IMG/VR virus record: IMGVR_UViG_3300027851_000030
Span: 1 to 61,739 of that record
DNA: 61,739 nucleotides
Source: a virus
Direction: 5' to 3' (one strand)
Shown here: positions 36,492-43,386 of the stretch, piece by piece
Numbering within the stretch: position 1 is the stretch's first letter
How the letters are laid out: each line of letters starts with the position of its first letter
Position numbers and translations under genes: made by a program
The notes under the pieces: generated by a model
The model's input: the letters and a program-made list of their open reading frames with translations, nothing else
Database searches by the model: none
What the model was told of the DNA's origin: nothing

Positions 36492-36623
36492 TCTCTAGGC
36501 AAGGATTTGCACCCTGCATATTTCGGCTATTCCTCTTCGCAACCCTCTGAGTGATGCTACTTTCCACGGTGGTAACCTTACTTTCAGCCATTGCTGTGCG
36601 TCTACCTATTCCGCCACTAGAGA
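36492..36623 (-). tRNA. tRNA-like element 3 (Leu-type D arm, large insertion)
   Basis: 132 nt closed by TCTCTAG/CTAGAGA (7 bp). It has a Leu-like D arm (GCGGAATAGGTAGACGC) and a T arm GCAGGGTGCAAATCCTTGC, but about 75 nt lie between them, far more than a long variable arm. An anticodon loop is not clear, and no CCA end follows. It may be a tRNA with an insert, a decayed gene, or a tRNA-like domain of the larger RNA. Confidence 0.35.
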
Positions 36624-36852
36624 AATTATCTATTTGGCATTGGTTAGTTTATGTCAGTGTCCGTCACTGCCAAGTAGCCAACTTGGTTCGTAATATTGGT
36701 AAGTTTACGTCATACCGACCGATGCGCCCCTACGTCGCACAATACCAACCAGTTTCTGTCAAGGTGACTTGTCAGCCCACAAGTCTGACGTCGGTTTCGG
36801 ATTTACATGCTAACCACAACTAACGGCTTGACCGTTATGAATAAATTAAAAA

Positions 36853-36959
36853 TCTCTCGGCAGGGAATCGAACCCTACACGGTGTGATAAGCACCTATGG
36901 CTTGGGATTATCAGTTCCACAACATTCGCCACGCGTCTACGCCTTTTCGCCACGAGAGA
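36853..36959 (-). tRNA. tRNA-like element 2 (Leu-type D arm)
   Basis: 107 nt closed by a 7-8 bp stem TCTCTCG/CGAGAGA. D arm GCGAAAAGGCGTAGACGC, possible anticodon stem GTGGC/GCCAT enclosing 26 nt instead of 7, variable arm GGTG/CACC, T arm AGGGTTCGATTCCCT. The oversized loop leaves no definite anticodon. Acceptor sequence and D arm resemble element 3, so both stem from one ancestor. No CCA follows. Confidence 0.4.
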
Positions 36960-36995
36960 TTGTTGGCACAACCTGTGCCATGTATAAAACTTAAG

Positions 36996-37096
36996 TGGGC
37001 ATGGTGGGATTTGAACCCACAAATGTCGTTATTACGGAATCCCCCGTTGGCTCGCACCGATTTTACGCTACGAGTTGTTCAACTGATTATTCGCCC
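36996..37096 (-). tRNA. tRNA-like element 1
   Basis: 101 nt. T arm GTGGGTTCAAATCCCAC is perfect; GGGC/GCCC closes the ends with weak inner pairs; a short arm AGTT-GAAC-AACT replaces the D arm and lacks the GG of normal D loops; a 9-bp arm encloses TAAAAT; and ACGG/CCGT forms an extra arm. Amino acid identity cannot be assigned. Confidence 0.35.
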
Positions 37097-37240
37097 ATTA
37101 CCGATCGTTCCTCTTCGCGAGGACGCGTGTGCCGTTCGCCACACACCCGTAAGTGAAGGTTTTACGGTAAACCTACAACCGTTCCACAAGGTAGCGAAAT
37201 TCCTTGTAAGATATGTTGACCCCGCACGGGTTAACAACAA

Positions 37241-37258
37241 ATAAAATTGGTATTTTAT
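37241..37258. promoter_or_regulatory. Dyad site ATAAAA-N6-TTTTAT, copy 7
   Basis: Exact copy at the upstream edge of the structured RNA region; its left half overlaps the stop codon of the preceding gene. Position suggests control of the noncoding RNA. Confidence 0.6.
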
Positions 37259-37536
37259 CGCCTAACCATTATTGATTTGCGCTTTTCTCTAAAATCAGAC
37301 AGGCTGCAATCAGCAATGACCGTAATGATAAGTAATGTTTTGTGCGGTATCATTCTGGCAACCACCTCAACCCTAGATTTGCCCAAATAAATATGATAAA
37401 TAGAATCTCTGTCTAAATACAATTCTTTTGAATTGTTGATTCTTAAAAGTAAGTTCTTAAAACCAACTCTTTCTTGAAGACGAATTTTAGAGTGTTCAGT
37501 AAAGATTAAATCATCACACAAACTATAATTACACAC
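37255..37536 (-). CDS. DUF4258-like small protein
   Basis: 93 residues. The start IFTEHSKIRLQERVG, with an invariant-looking His and Arg set, followed by ISI-H-IYLGKSRVEVVARM and a TLLIITVIADC strand, fits the DUF4258/RelE-like fold often found as toxins or phage accessory proteins. No antitoxin-like partner is adjacent, though it stands alone between tRNAs and the noncoding RNA. Family call is from pattern memory only. Confidence 0.55.
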   Translation of the reverse strand: MCNYSLCDDLIFTEHSKIRLQERVGFKNLLLRINNSKELYLDRDSIYHIYLGKSRVEVVARMIPHKTLLIITVIADCSLSDFREKRKSIMVRR

Positions 37537-37562
37537 ATTAAATCCCCTTTGATATAAATAAT

Positions 37563-37637
37563 TGGTGCCGACTAGAGGAATCGAACCCCTACATTCGCCT
37601 TACAAGAGCGAACCCCTACCATTAGAGTTAAGTCGGC
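37563..37637 (-). tRNA. tRNA-Thr (anticodon TGT)
   Basis: Complete cloverleaf: acceptor GCCGACT/AGTCGGC, anticodon stem TCGCT/GGCGA with loop CTTGTAA (anticodon TGT, reads ACA), T arm AGGGGTTCGATTCCTCT, and an encoded CCA at the 3' end. Confidence 0.92.
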
Positions 37638-37638
37638 A

Positions 37639-37715
37639 TGGTTGCGAGAGAATGGATTTGAACCATTGACCTCTTGGGTATGAACCAAGCGAACTGACCA
37701 CTGTTCTACTCCACG
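37639..37715 (-). tRNA. tRNA-Met (anticodon CAT), initiator-like acceptor
   Basis: D arm GAAC/GTTC, anticodon stem CTTGG/CCAAG with loop TTCATAC, T arm AATGG-TTCAAAT-CCATT and encoded CCA. The acceptor stem pairs well only if one T is bulged in the 3' strand; then position 1 is C opposite A, the mark of initiator tRNAs. One nucleotide separates it from tRNA-Thr. May be a working tRNA-fMet variant or slightly decayed. Confidence 0.8.
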
Positions 37716-38126
37716 ATAAATCACCCCGATGGTTGGCGTTCGGGATCACACGCGATTGAGCCTACAACTCAAATTTAACGATAAGTAGGTAACGGGCGAT
37801 AAAAAGGTCGCCACCTCGTTATATTTACGAGATTTTGCGAAAATTGTGACGATATTACTATCGGATCAATATCCCAAAATCCCATACAACGCACAAGTTA
37901 TAAAAAATTAAAATATGTAAAATAGGGGTACCCTTGACGGGTTGGCTATGTCCCCGTATCTCTTTAAAGACCACCCAACGGCACGTCAAGTGGTGTGATA
38001 GCTGCCTCGTCTATCCTCAAGGGTTGTTTGGAAAAATAGCGCAGACATGTGCCTGTCCCCACTTGCAAAAGTACATACACTTTTGGGACTCTGGAAGTTT
38101 AAGGTCATTCCGGCGTAAGACCAACA
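37716..38126 (-). ncRNA. Second structured noncoding region upstream of the tRNAs
   Basis: About 410 nt with no supported gene. On the minus strand, nested long-range stems CTTGACG/CGTCAAG and GTTGG/CCAAC enclose about 38 nt (37925-37995); AAAAGT/ACTTTT, GATAG/CTATC, CTCGT/ACGAG, GGCGA/TCGCC, CGAT/ATCG and CCCGA/TCGGG form local hairpins. It ends at tRNA-Met. It may be a distinct RNA or part of one precursor with the tRNAs. Confidence 0.45.
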
Positions 38127-38261
38127 TCATTTGTTAAAAATTCTATCCAAGAACTTGTGAATTACATATCTAATCCTTACATTTAGATATGCTATGCGGA
38201 ATCTTAGATCTTTCTTATTGTCACGAATTATTTCACTAACGTTTATTTTTTCAAATGGCAT
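38127..38261 (-). CDS. Possible 44-residue basic protein
   Basis: Starts 2 nt after the lipoprotein stop, whose last codons (AAG repeats) could serve as ribosome site. Helical and basic: SEIIRDNKKDLRFRIAYLNVRIRYVIHKFLDRI. Probably co-translated with the lipoprotein. No family recognised. Confidence 0.5.
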   Translation of the reverse strand: MPFEKINVSEIIRDNKKDLRFRIAYLNVRIRYVIHKFLDRIFNK

Positions 38262-38263
38262 AC

Positions 38264-38569
38264 TTACTTCTTCTTATTGTTGCTTTTAATCTTGTTGCCG
38301 TTAATGTTCACATGATCCCTATCATTGTTATTGATATGCACATGGCTTTTGTCAATAATAACGGTCGTCGGTTTTTCAACTTCCTTTTCAACGACTACCT
38401 CTTTTTCAATGACCACAATCTTTTCGGCAATTTGAACGACGGGCTTGGGTTGCTCAATGACTGACGCCACCGGACATTTATCAACACAACATTTGTTTTC
38501 CGGTACGGAAACCTGTACACAACCAACAAGAAGGAACAACACTGCCAAAATCGCTAAAATCTTTTTCAC
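38264..38569 (-). CDS. Small secreted lipoprotein
   Basis: 101 residues, GTG start with GGGGGTG upstream. Signal peptide KKILAILAVLFLLVGC ending in a lipobox with Cys17 as lipid anchor, then a Cys pair (KCCVDKC), a Val/Glu/Lys-rich repeat (VVIEKEVVVEKEVEK) and an Asn-rich tail. It has its own perfect host promoter, so it can be made in a lysogen or early. Superinfection exclusion at the host membrane is a reasonable guess for such a gene; a spanin-like lysis role is less likely in a Gram-positive host. Confidence 0.8.
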   Translation of the reverse strand: MKKILAILAVLFLLVGCVQVSVPENKCCVDKCPVASVIEQPKPVVQIAEKIVVIEKEVVVEKEVEKPTTVIIDKSHVHINNNDRDHVNINGNKIKSNNKKK

Positions 38570-38595
38570 ACCATCACCCCCTTTTATAAGATCTT

Positions 38596-38654
38596 GTCTT
38601 ACTTAACCTATCCTGTAATAAGTTAAGTAAGACAGCGAGAGTATTAACCCTCGC
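38596..38654 (-). promoter_or_regulatory. Two hairpins in the lipoprotein leader
   Basis: Perfect 12-bp inverted repeat GTCTTACTTAAC/GTTAAGTAAGAC (arms 38596-38607 and 38622-38633), preceded in reading direction by GCGAG/CTCGC (38635-38654). Both lie between the -10 box and the start codon. They could be operator, RNA stability hairpin or attenuator without T-run. Confidence 0.65.
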
Positions 38655-38667
38655 GTCTTATGTGCAT

Positions 38668-38696
38668 ATTATATCATAGAACAATTATACTGTCAA
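38668..38696 (-). promoter_or_regulatory. Consensus sigma-70/sigma-A promoter for the lipoprotein
   Basis: On the minus strand TTGACA (38696-38691), 17-nt spacer, TATAAT (38673-38668). Starts 2 nt after the stop of the tail chaperone candidate. Confidence 0.9.
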
Positions 38697-38700
38697 CACC

Positions 38701-39249
38701 CTACTTTTTACCATCCATCAAATCTGCAATGAACGGTAGTCGATCCGGCGAGACCTTATTGATCGAAGCGGAAAAATCGCCGATCATTTCTTTTAATTCG
38801 GCGGGTTCGGGGATCATTGCAGAAAACTTCGCGAGGAATGACTGTACAACAAACCCCACGGATAATTCATGCTCAATGATTTCCCTTGCGTTCCACAATG
38901 CGACATCGGCGTTAACACAACCTACACGCATTTCTTGAAAGACGCCAAGTTCTTCCAACTTCGTAATCTCATCGCCATCTAAGCCTTCCCAACCAGCAAC
39001 AGTCTGCGCCAAATTGACATGAAACTGCCGTAATGCGAGATTCGGATTGAAAGCGTCTTTGCCCGTTTTGTCGGTCAAAATATCACCATCCGTGGTCTCT
39101 ACACCATTAAAATAGTCGGTGACATAATTGCTGGTTAACCACATCAGTTCAGATGTGGTAAGAAAACGACGAATCTTGACCATTTGACCCCCAAGGGTGA
39201 ATTGGACATATTTATCTTCGTCTTTAACGTTATTGAGAAATTCTAACAT
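38701..39249 (-). CDS. Tail assembly chaperone candidate
   Basis: 182 residues, acidic and mostly helical, beginning LEFLNNVKDEDKYVQFTLGGQMVKIRRFLTTSELMW, with later ALRQFHVNLAQTVAGWEGLDGDEI. It lies after the tail tube gene, the place of gpG-like chaperones, which hold the tape measure during assembly. Here 5.7 kb of accessory genes part it from the tape measure. No clear slippery site for a frameshifted longer product was found. A perfect host promoter precedes it. Confidence 0.6.
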   Translation of the reverse strand: MLEFLNNVKDEDKYVQFTLGGQMVKIRRFLTTSELMWLTSNYVTDYFNGVETTDGDILTDKTGKDAFNPNLALRQFHVNLAQTVAGWEGLDGDEITKLEELGVFQEMRVGCVNADVALWNAREIIEHELSVGFVVQSFLAKFSAMIPEPAELKEMIGDFSASINKVSPDRLPFIADLMDGKK

Positions 39250-39271
39250 TGCTCTACCTCCATTTACTCTT

Positions 39272-39300
39272 ATTATACGTTATTCAATATCTGGTGTCAA
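39272..39300 (-). promoter_or_regulatory. Consensus sigma-70/sigma-A promoter
   Basis: On the minus strand TTGACA (39300-39295), 17-nt spacer, TATAAT (39277-39272), about 23 nt before the start at 39249, with GGAGG in between. Confidence 0.9.
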
Positions 39301-39304
39301 TACT

Positions 39305-39808
39305 CTATTTTGGCAGACTGTTAAGGAAGTTGACAATAAGTTGCCACGCCCCAGCTGCACTTAAAACACCAATCAATATCTTTACCATCCAACTTTCAAA
39401 CGCCTTCTTCATAACTTTGCGAGGATCAATTTTCATTTCATCTTCGTTTTTCCAAAATTCTTTTTTAAAGGTTCGAAAGTCTTCTTTAACTTGATCCACT
39501 TGTTCTTTGCGTTCCGCATCATATCGACCAAAGTTGTCTACTTTGCCATCAATCTTAATAACGGCCTGCGTTAATTCATTTAATGACTTGACGGTTGCCT
39601 TCTGAGTATCTTCGTTGCTTTCGATAATCTTAACAACGCTTTCCACCAGTCGGTTGTTGTCCGCCATAGCAATCTCAACCTTACGCAAACGAACTTCGTG
39701 ATCGCGTAAACTTAATTTGCAGTCGGGATCGGCGCATATTAACATATCGTCGATGATATTTCTCTCGTCTTCCGGTGTCACGTCTTGATTCATAGTATTC
39801 TTTACCAT
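39305..39808 (-). CDS. Coiled-coil protein with C-terminal membrane segment
   Basis: 167 residues. N-terminal acidic part with a CADPDCKLSLRDHE segment, a long coiled coil (about 40-115) and one hydrophobic segment near the end (WMVKILIGVLSAAGAWQLIVNFL). The arrangement resembles XhlA/BhlA-type holin-associated proteins, but the gene lies among tail genes and far from the lysis pair. Could be a membrane-active tail or second lysis protein. Confidence 0.65.
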   Translation of the reverse strand: MVKNTMNQDVTPEDERNIIDDMLICADPDCKLSLRDHEVRLRKVEIAMADNNRLVESVVKIIESNEDTQKATVKSLNELTQAVIKIDGKVDNFGRYDAERKEQVDQVKEDFRTFKKEFWKNEDEMKIDPRKVMKKAFESWMVKILIGVLSAAGAWQLIVNFLNSLPK

Positions 39809-39852
39809 TGGACTACCCCACTTTTCTACATGTCCGCTACATCACATCAAAG

Positions 39853-40257
39853 TCATTCGACTTTAATGATTTTGAAATTAGATTTACCGTAAGTCCCACT
39901 ATAGGTGACTAAAACGGCATCTTTATTTTTTAATGATGCTGGTTGCGGTTCGCGAAGGGTTGCGTCCTCAAAGATAAAATAAACAAATCCACCATGTGCA
40001 AATTTGATTTTGCAAATTTGTTCTTTGGTTTTATTCGTTGGCTTTTTCTCTTCTTGGGCTTCCTCAACTTCGACACGTTCAACCTTTTCAATTTCAACCA
40101 TAACCCCACCTCCGTTTCTCTTCGTACACTTTATAAAATCTGCACGATTCTTAGTACAATGCTCTGTAACACACCATCGCGAAAACGCACAAACGGATCC
40201 GTCGATGGTGCATATCAGAGTATTCGGTTTTCTATGATCTGCGTATTCGCAGAACAT
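39853..40257 (-). CDS. Cys-rich plus SH3-like protein of unknown function
   Basis: 134 residues. N-terminal 45 residues have seven Cys (CEYADH, ICTIDGSVCAFSRWC, EHCTKN, KCTKR), a likely zinc-binding unit; a Glu/Lys linker follows; the C-terminus is a small beta domain. A very strong internal site GGAGGTGGGG stands before an in-frame ATG (residue 54), so a shorter C-terminal form is probably also made. Starts 1 nt after the tail tube stop. Confidence 0.6.
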   Translation of the reverse strand: MFCEYADHRKPNTLICTIDGSVCAFSRWCVTEHCTKNRADFIKCTKRNGGGVMVEIEKVERVEVEEAQEEKKPTNKTKEQICKIKFAHGGFVYFIFEDATLREPQPASLKNKDAVLVTYSGTYGKSNFKIIKVE

Positions 40258-40260
40258 TTA

Positions 40261-41295
40261 TTAAGAAGCGGTTACGAGCAGAGAACCTTGAACGGCGGGT
40301 TTGGCAGTAACGGTAACAGTAATAACGGTAGTACCGGCGCTAACGCGAGTTACAACACCCGCGGCGCTAACGGTAGCAACACCCGGCGTCGCCGAAACAA
40401 ACGTTAAATCGGAAACATCAGTGATCAAATACGGTGCAAATCCCGGCGCTACGCCATAAGAAATGATCGTATAAGTCGGGGTTCCAACAGAAACGGCGGG
40501 GGTAGCATCGGCAAACGCCAACATCGTAATGTTGTCATACCAGTTGCCCGACGCAGGAACGTAAGTAACCGTACCATAAACCGTACCGGCAGCGCAATCG
40601 GCGCCACGCGAAGCGTTGGCAGATCCAGACAACGATTGCGTAACAACGCCATTCGCGGTCATGTTCAAATTAACGATACCGTCTAAAACAAATTTCGGAA
40701 CGTCGATTTCGATAAATCCGGCAACAGAGTTGGCAGATTCGTCAGAATACATATTCGCCTTCATCTTAAGATGTAAGGTTTTCGGAATAATATTTCCCGG
40801 AATCGTTACGAATTGCGAAGCGGCTTCACTAACGATATACTTAACACAAACGACTTGGTTTAATGCGCCACCAGAGAACGAAAAGTTACTTCCGGTAAAC
40901 GTAACGGTTTGCCAAGTTTCTTGATCATCGGCATCCGAAGCCCAACCGATCGTACCGGCATCGCCAAAAGCAACAGGCGTTCCAGTAACGGTTCCGGCGC
41001 CAAGGGCACCCAAAGTAACACTTTCTTCTTTAAGCGCGGTTCCACCAATTTCAACACTGCGACCCATATTGATCGCAATATACTTCATGTTGAACAAGGC
41101 GTCCGTAAGGGTCAACGTAAACGAACTTGTGTGGAAAAAGACGCCCCAACGGACGTTTCCTTTACCACCACGGACTTCTAACTTTTCAACACCGGTGTTG
41201 ATAGCCGATTCCGTAAGAGATTGGGCGGTGAAGATTAAATCTGTACCTTCAAACGCGTAGACATCCGCGACGCCACCAATAAACAATTTAGGCAT
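40261..41295 (-). CDS. Major tail tube protein with Ig-like (BIG2) C-terminus
   Basis: 344 residues. The first 250 residues have the beta content and order expected of siphovirus tail tube proteins (YAFEGTDLIFTAQSLTESAINTG, then WGVFFHTSSFTLTLTDALF). The last 80 residues are a bacterial Ig-like group 2 domain (DLTFVSATPGVATVSAAGVV, TRVSAGTTVITVTV), as displayed on many tail tubes for weak surface contact. Placement between connector genes and the chaperone candidate supports the call. Confidence 0.82.
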   Translation of the reverse strand: MPKLFIGGVADVYAFEGTDLIFTAQSLTESAINTGVEKLEVRGGKGNVRWGVFFHTSSFTLTLTDALFNMKYIAINMGRSVEIGGTALKEESVTLGALGAGTVTGTPVAFGDAGTIGWASDADDQETWQTVTFTGSNFSFSGGALNQVVCVKYIVSEAASQFVTIPGNIIPKTLHLKMKANMYSDESANSVAGFIEIDVPKFVLDGIVNLNMTANGVVTQSLSGSANASRGADCAAGTVYGTVTYVPASGNWYDNITMLAFADATPAVSVGTPTYTIISYGVAPGFAPYLITDVSDLTFVSATPGVATVSAAGVVTRVSAGTTVITVTVTAKPAVQGSLLVTAS

Positions 41296-41338
41296 TTGTT
41301 TTCCTCCTTATAAGACAAGCAAACGCTTATCCATAAAA

Positions 41339-41989
41339 CTATTCAGCAGCGACCGTAACTGTAACCGTCCAAGTATTAATGACATCGCCACTTTCAGAGG
41401 TGATACCATAAATAACAGGATTGGTAAAGTTATTCGGGGTCGTCGAACTAACTTGAGCAACGGCACCAATTTTTGCACTGGCACCAGTAGACAACATAAA
41501 CGAAGCAACCAAAGCGGTAACGTCCGTTCCAAAAGGCATTTCAACTGCGATTTCATAATTTACATTATCAATTGTCGCTGCGCCCGTTGCCAACGGAATC
41601 GCATATGAAGTAATCATAGCATCATCGGAAAGTTGCATGTGGTTAATTCTGTCCGCACAACTCTGCAACAAAGTTCCTAACGTACATTTCTGCGCGCCGA
41701 AACACATTCCGTTTAGCAATTTGGCATGGGCATCACTGATCTTAGTGGCGGCAGTAGCATTTTTGCTTGCGTCCAATAAACCATTGAGTACCGTCCCCAA
41801 AGTCGTAAGTTCGGCAATTCTGCACATTCCATCAAGTTTCGCAATCTGCGCAACAGATAACAACGCGCCCGAATAGGCGTCGTCGTTATCTAAGTTGGCA
41901 TCAAGCGTTGCTAAAAATGTACCAAATGTCGTACTGTTTGCGTTAAGACAAATGTTGTTTAACGCTAAAACTTTTTCATCAACTACCAA
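41339..41989 (-). CDS. Structural protein with C-terminal beta domain
   Basis: 216 residues from a TTG start 8 nt after GAGGAGGTG; the longer frame would include that site. The N-terminal half repeats a motif of the type LNN-C-N-TFGTFLATLDAN / LDGMCRIAELTTLGTVLNGLLDA / LNGMCFGAQKCTLGTLLQSCAD, three copies about 38 residues apart. The C-terminus is an adhesion-like beta domain ending TWTVTVTVAAE. Between neck and tube genes; probably tail or head decoration. Confidence 0.6.
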   Translation of the reverse strand: MVVDEKVLALNNICLNANSTTFGTFLATLDANLDNDDAYSGALLSVAQIAKLDGMCRIAELTTLGTVLNGLLDASKNATAATKISDAHAKLLNGMCFGAQKCTLGTLLQSCADRINHMQLSDDAMITSYAIPLATGAATIDNVNYEIAVEMPFGTDVTALVASFMLSTGASAKIGAVAQVSSTTPNNFTNPVIYGITSESGDVINTWTVTVTVAAE

Positions 41990-42007
41990 GGTTGTACACC
42001 TCCTCAA

Positions 42008-42820
42008 CTATTTGACTGATATGGATCCCGTATTTTTGAGATTATCGGAAAACCCATCATAATCAACCAAGTACCCATCAGCCTTTGAGCGCTTGACTTT
42101 GAACAAGTAATGTTCAATCGGTTTCTTAAACTCAACCATGCCACCTAATTCGGCTTGTTTCAACATACGATATTGTTCAATATCTTGATACATTGATTCA
42201 TGCATGATAAATTCGCGAACCGTTAGTTCTGCAATGTCTTTACGGGATACACCCAAATGCGAACAAAACGCCGTAACGCGCTCCTCAAAAGTCGGTGCGT
42301 TATTCATCTTGCCTCGCAATGCGTTTACCTTGCGTATTTCATCGCGTAAATTCTTTGATACATAAGCATCATCAAAATCCGGAATGTTTTGATAGCAAAT
42401 CAGTCGTCGTAATTCATCAAACTGAATATGACTTAATATGATTTCGTGGTTCAACACTAAGAACTGCTTCTTGCTCGCGTCAAATTTATATTCAAGGTAT
42501 TGTATATCCAAGCCCAATGTGAGCCGGAATACAGTGCGAAATTGATCCATTCGGACTTGGGCTGTTTCTGTATAATTGCCCATCGCATCTTTTTGTTGCA
42601 TTTGCGAACATAGAAATTCAAGGTTGCTCATTTGAACAACCTTCATATTATAAAGCACATCTTGTGTAGCCGCAAAATCTTCTTTAATGATCTGCAAAAC
42701 ATCCACCGCATACATAAATTCGATATAATCTTTAAGTTTGACAGGGGTTAATGTAAAGTTATCAAGGGTAATGGTTTCGCCCCAAAGAAACGATGTCTCT
42801 TTAAGGAATTCAATGTTCAT
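42008..42820 (-). CDS. Neck/connector region protein
   Basis: 270 residues from the ATG at 42820, which overlaps the preceding stop (TGATG). Mostly helical with LRRLICYQNIPDFDDAYVSKNLRDEIRKVNALRG in the middle. Resembles no family that I can name; in size and place it could be a tail assembly or head-tail joining factor. Confidence 0.55.
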   Translation of the reverse strand: MNIEFLKETSFLWGETITLDNFTLTPVKLKDYIEFMYAVDVLQIIKEDFAATQDVLYNMKVVQMSNLEFLCSQMQQKDAMGNYTETAQVRMDQFRTVFRLTLGLDIQYLEYKFDASKKQFLVLNHEIILSHIQFDELRRLICYQNIPDFDDAYVSKNLRDEIRKVNALRGKMNNAPTFEERVTAFCSHLGVSRKDIAELTVREFIMHESMYQDIEQYRMLKQAELGGMVEFKKPIEHYLFKVKRSKADGYLVDYDGFSDNLKNTGSISVK

Positions 42821-43386
42821 CAATCTTGTCTTTCGACCGAAGAATAGTGAACACTTAGCATTGAACCATAGCCCATGTAATTCTTCCCATTCTCTGCATT
42901 GAACGTCAAACGGCAACGAGCGTTCTTACTTGCGTCAAAGAACAATTCGCCGATCCCGCCTACGCTTACTTGCGCGAGTTCCCCAATAATCAATTCCCAA
43001 AGAAGATCTAATCGTGGAACGCCGTCTTCCAACATTCCAAGTTTGGTCTGACACAAAACTTCAACGCCGTATGTCAACAACGAACGAATGTGGTTAACGG
43101 GTTTGATTTCTACAAGATAAATACGCAACAACACGGTTTGTGTGTCTTGTATGTTTTCTTGCATGGGCGTTAAATACACCCTGCAATCTTCTTGTCGATC
43201 TTCGCCCTTCCACACTAACGCCGCTTTTTGAGCAGGCGTCAACGCCGGTTTAGACAACGCATCATTCGTCGAATAGGCAATCAACTTCCAAATATCCTCG
43301 TTGCCAAAAAGATGGCTAACGATTTTATATGGGACTTGTGAAATACCACTGAAATTATTGTATTCATGTTTAACCATTGGGTTCAT
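42820..43386 (-). CDS. Neck protein of unknown family
   Basis: 188 residues, alpha/beta, with LLRIYLVEIKPVNHIRSLLTYGVEVLCQTKLGMLEDG, read as a strand-helix-strand block typical of tail terminator/head closure proteins, and a closing GELFFDASKNARCRLTF. It overlaps both neighbours by one base, so the three are translated together. Head-tail joining is the likely job. Confidence 0.55.
   Translation of the reverse strand: MNPMVKHEYNNFSGISQVPYKIVSHLFGNEDIWKLIAYSTNDALSKPALTPAQKAALVWKGEDRQEDCRVYLTPMQENIQDTQTVLLRIYLVEIKPVNHIRSLLTYGVEVLCQTKLGMLEDGVPRLDLLWELIIGELAQVSVGGIGELFFDASKNARCRLTFNAENGKNYMGYGSMLSVHYSSVERQD

Larger units (their letters stand above)
36385..37240 (-). ncRNA. Large hairpin-dense noncoding RNA region (GOLLD/ROOL-like candidate)
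   Basis: About 850 nt without a convincing gene on either strand. On the minus strand nearly every stretch folds locally: e.g. TGGCACA/TGTGCCA (about 36963-36979), CCTC-GCGAA-GAGG (37109-37121), CAGTG/CACTG, CCAAGT/ACTTGG, GACTTGT/ACAAGTC, ACGG/CCGT. Three tRNA-like modules lie within it. Between two of them (about 36640-36800) three units share a TGAC-N-TAAACT-type core. A dyad stands at the upstream edge. Hairpin density, size, tRNA modules and phage context recall GOLLD and ROOL RNAs; I cannot run a covariance model, so the family is a guess. Confidence 0.5.

Noticed and set aside
36337-37244. Open frames across the tRNA/noncoding region on both strands (e.g. 36337-36591, 36551-36823, 36897-37244)
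   Set aside because: They run through tRNA-like arms and hairpins, lack ribosome sites and show no protein-like composition.
38264-38569. Spanin (Rz1-like) lipoprotein
   Set aside because: Spanins serve Gram-negative hosts; wall enzyme and promoters here suggest Gram-positive, and the gene is far from the lysis pair.
38701-38730. Programmed frameshift at the end of the tail chaperone candidate
   Set aside because: An A-run is present but no good slippery heptamer, and no continuing frame leads to a tape measure; a promoter follows at once.
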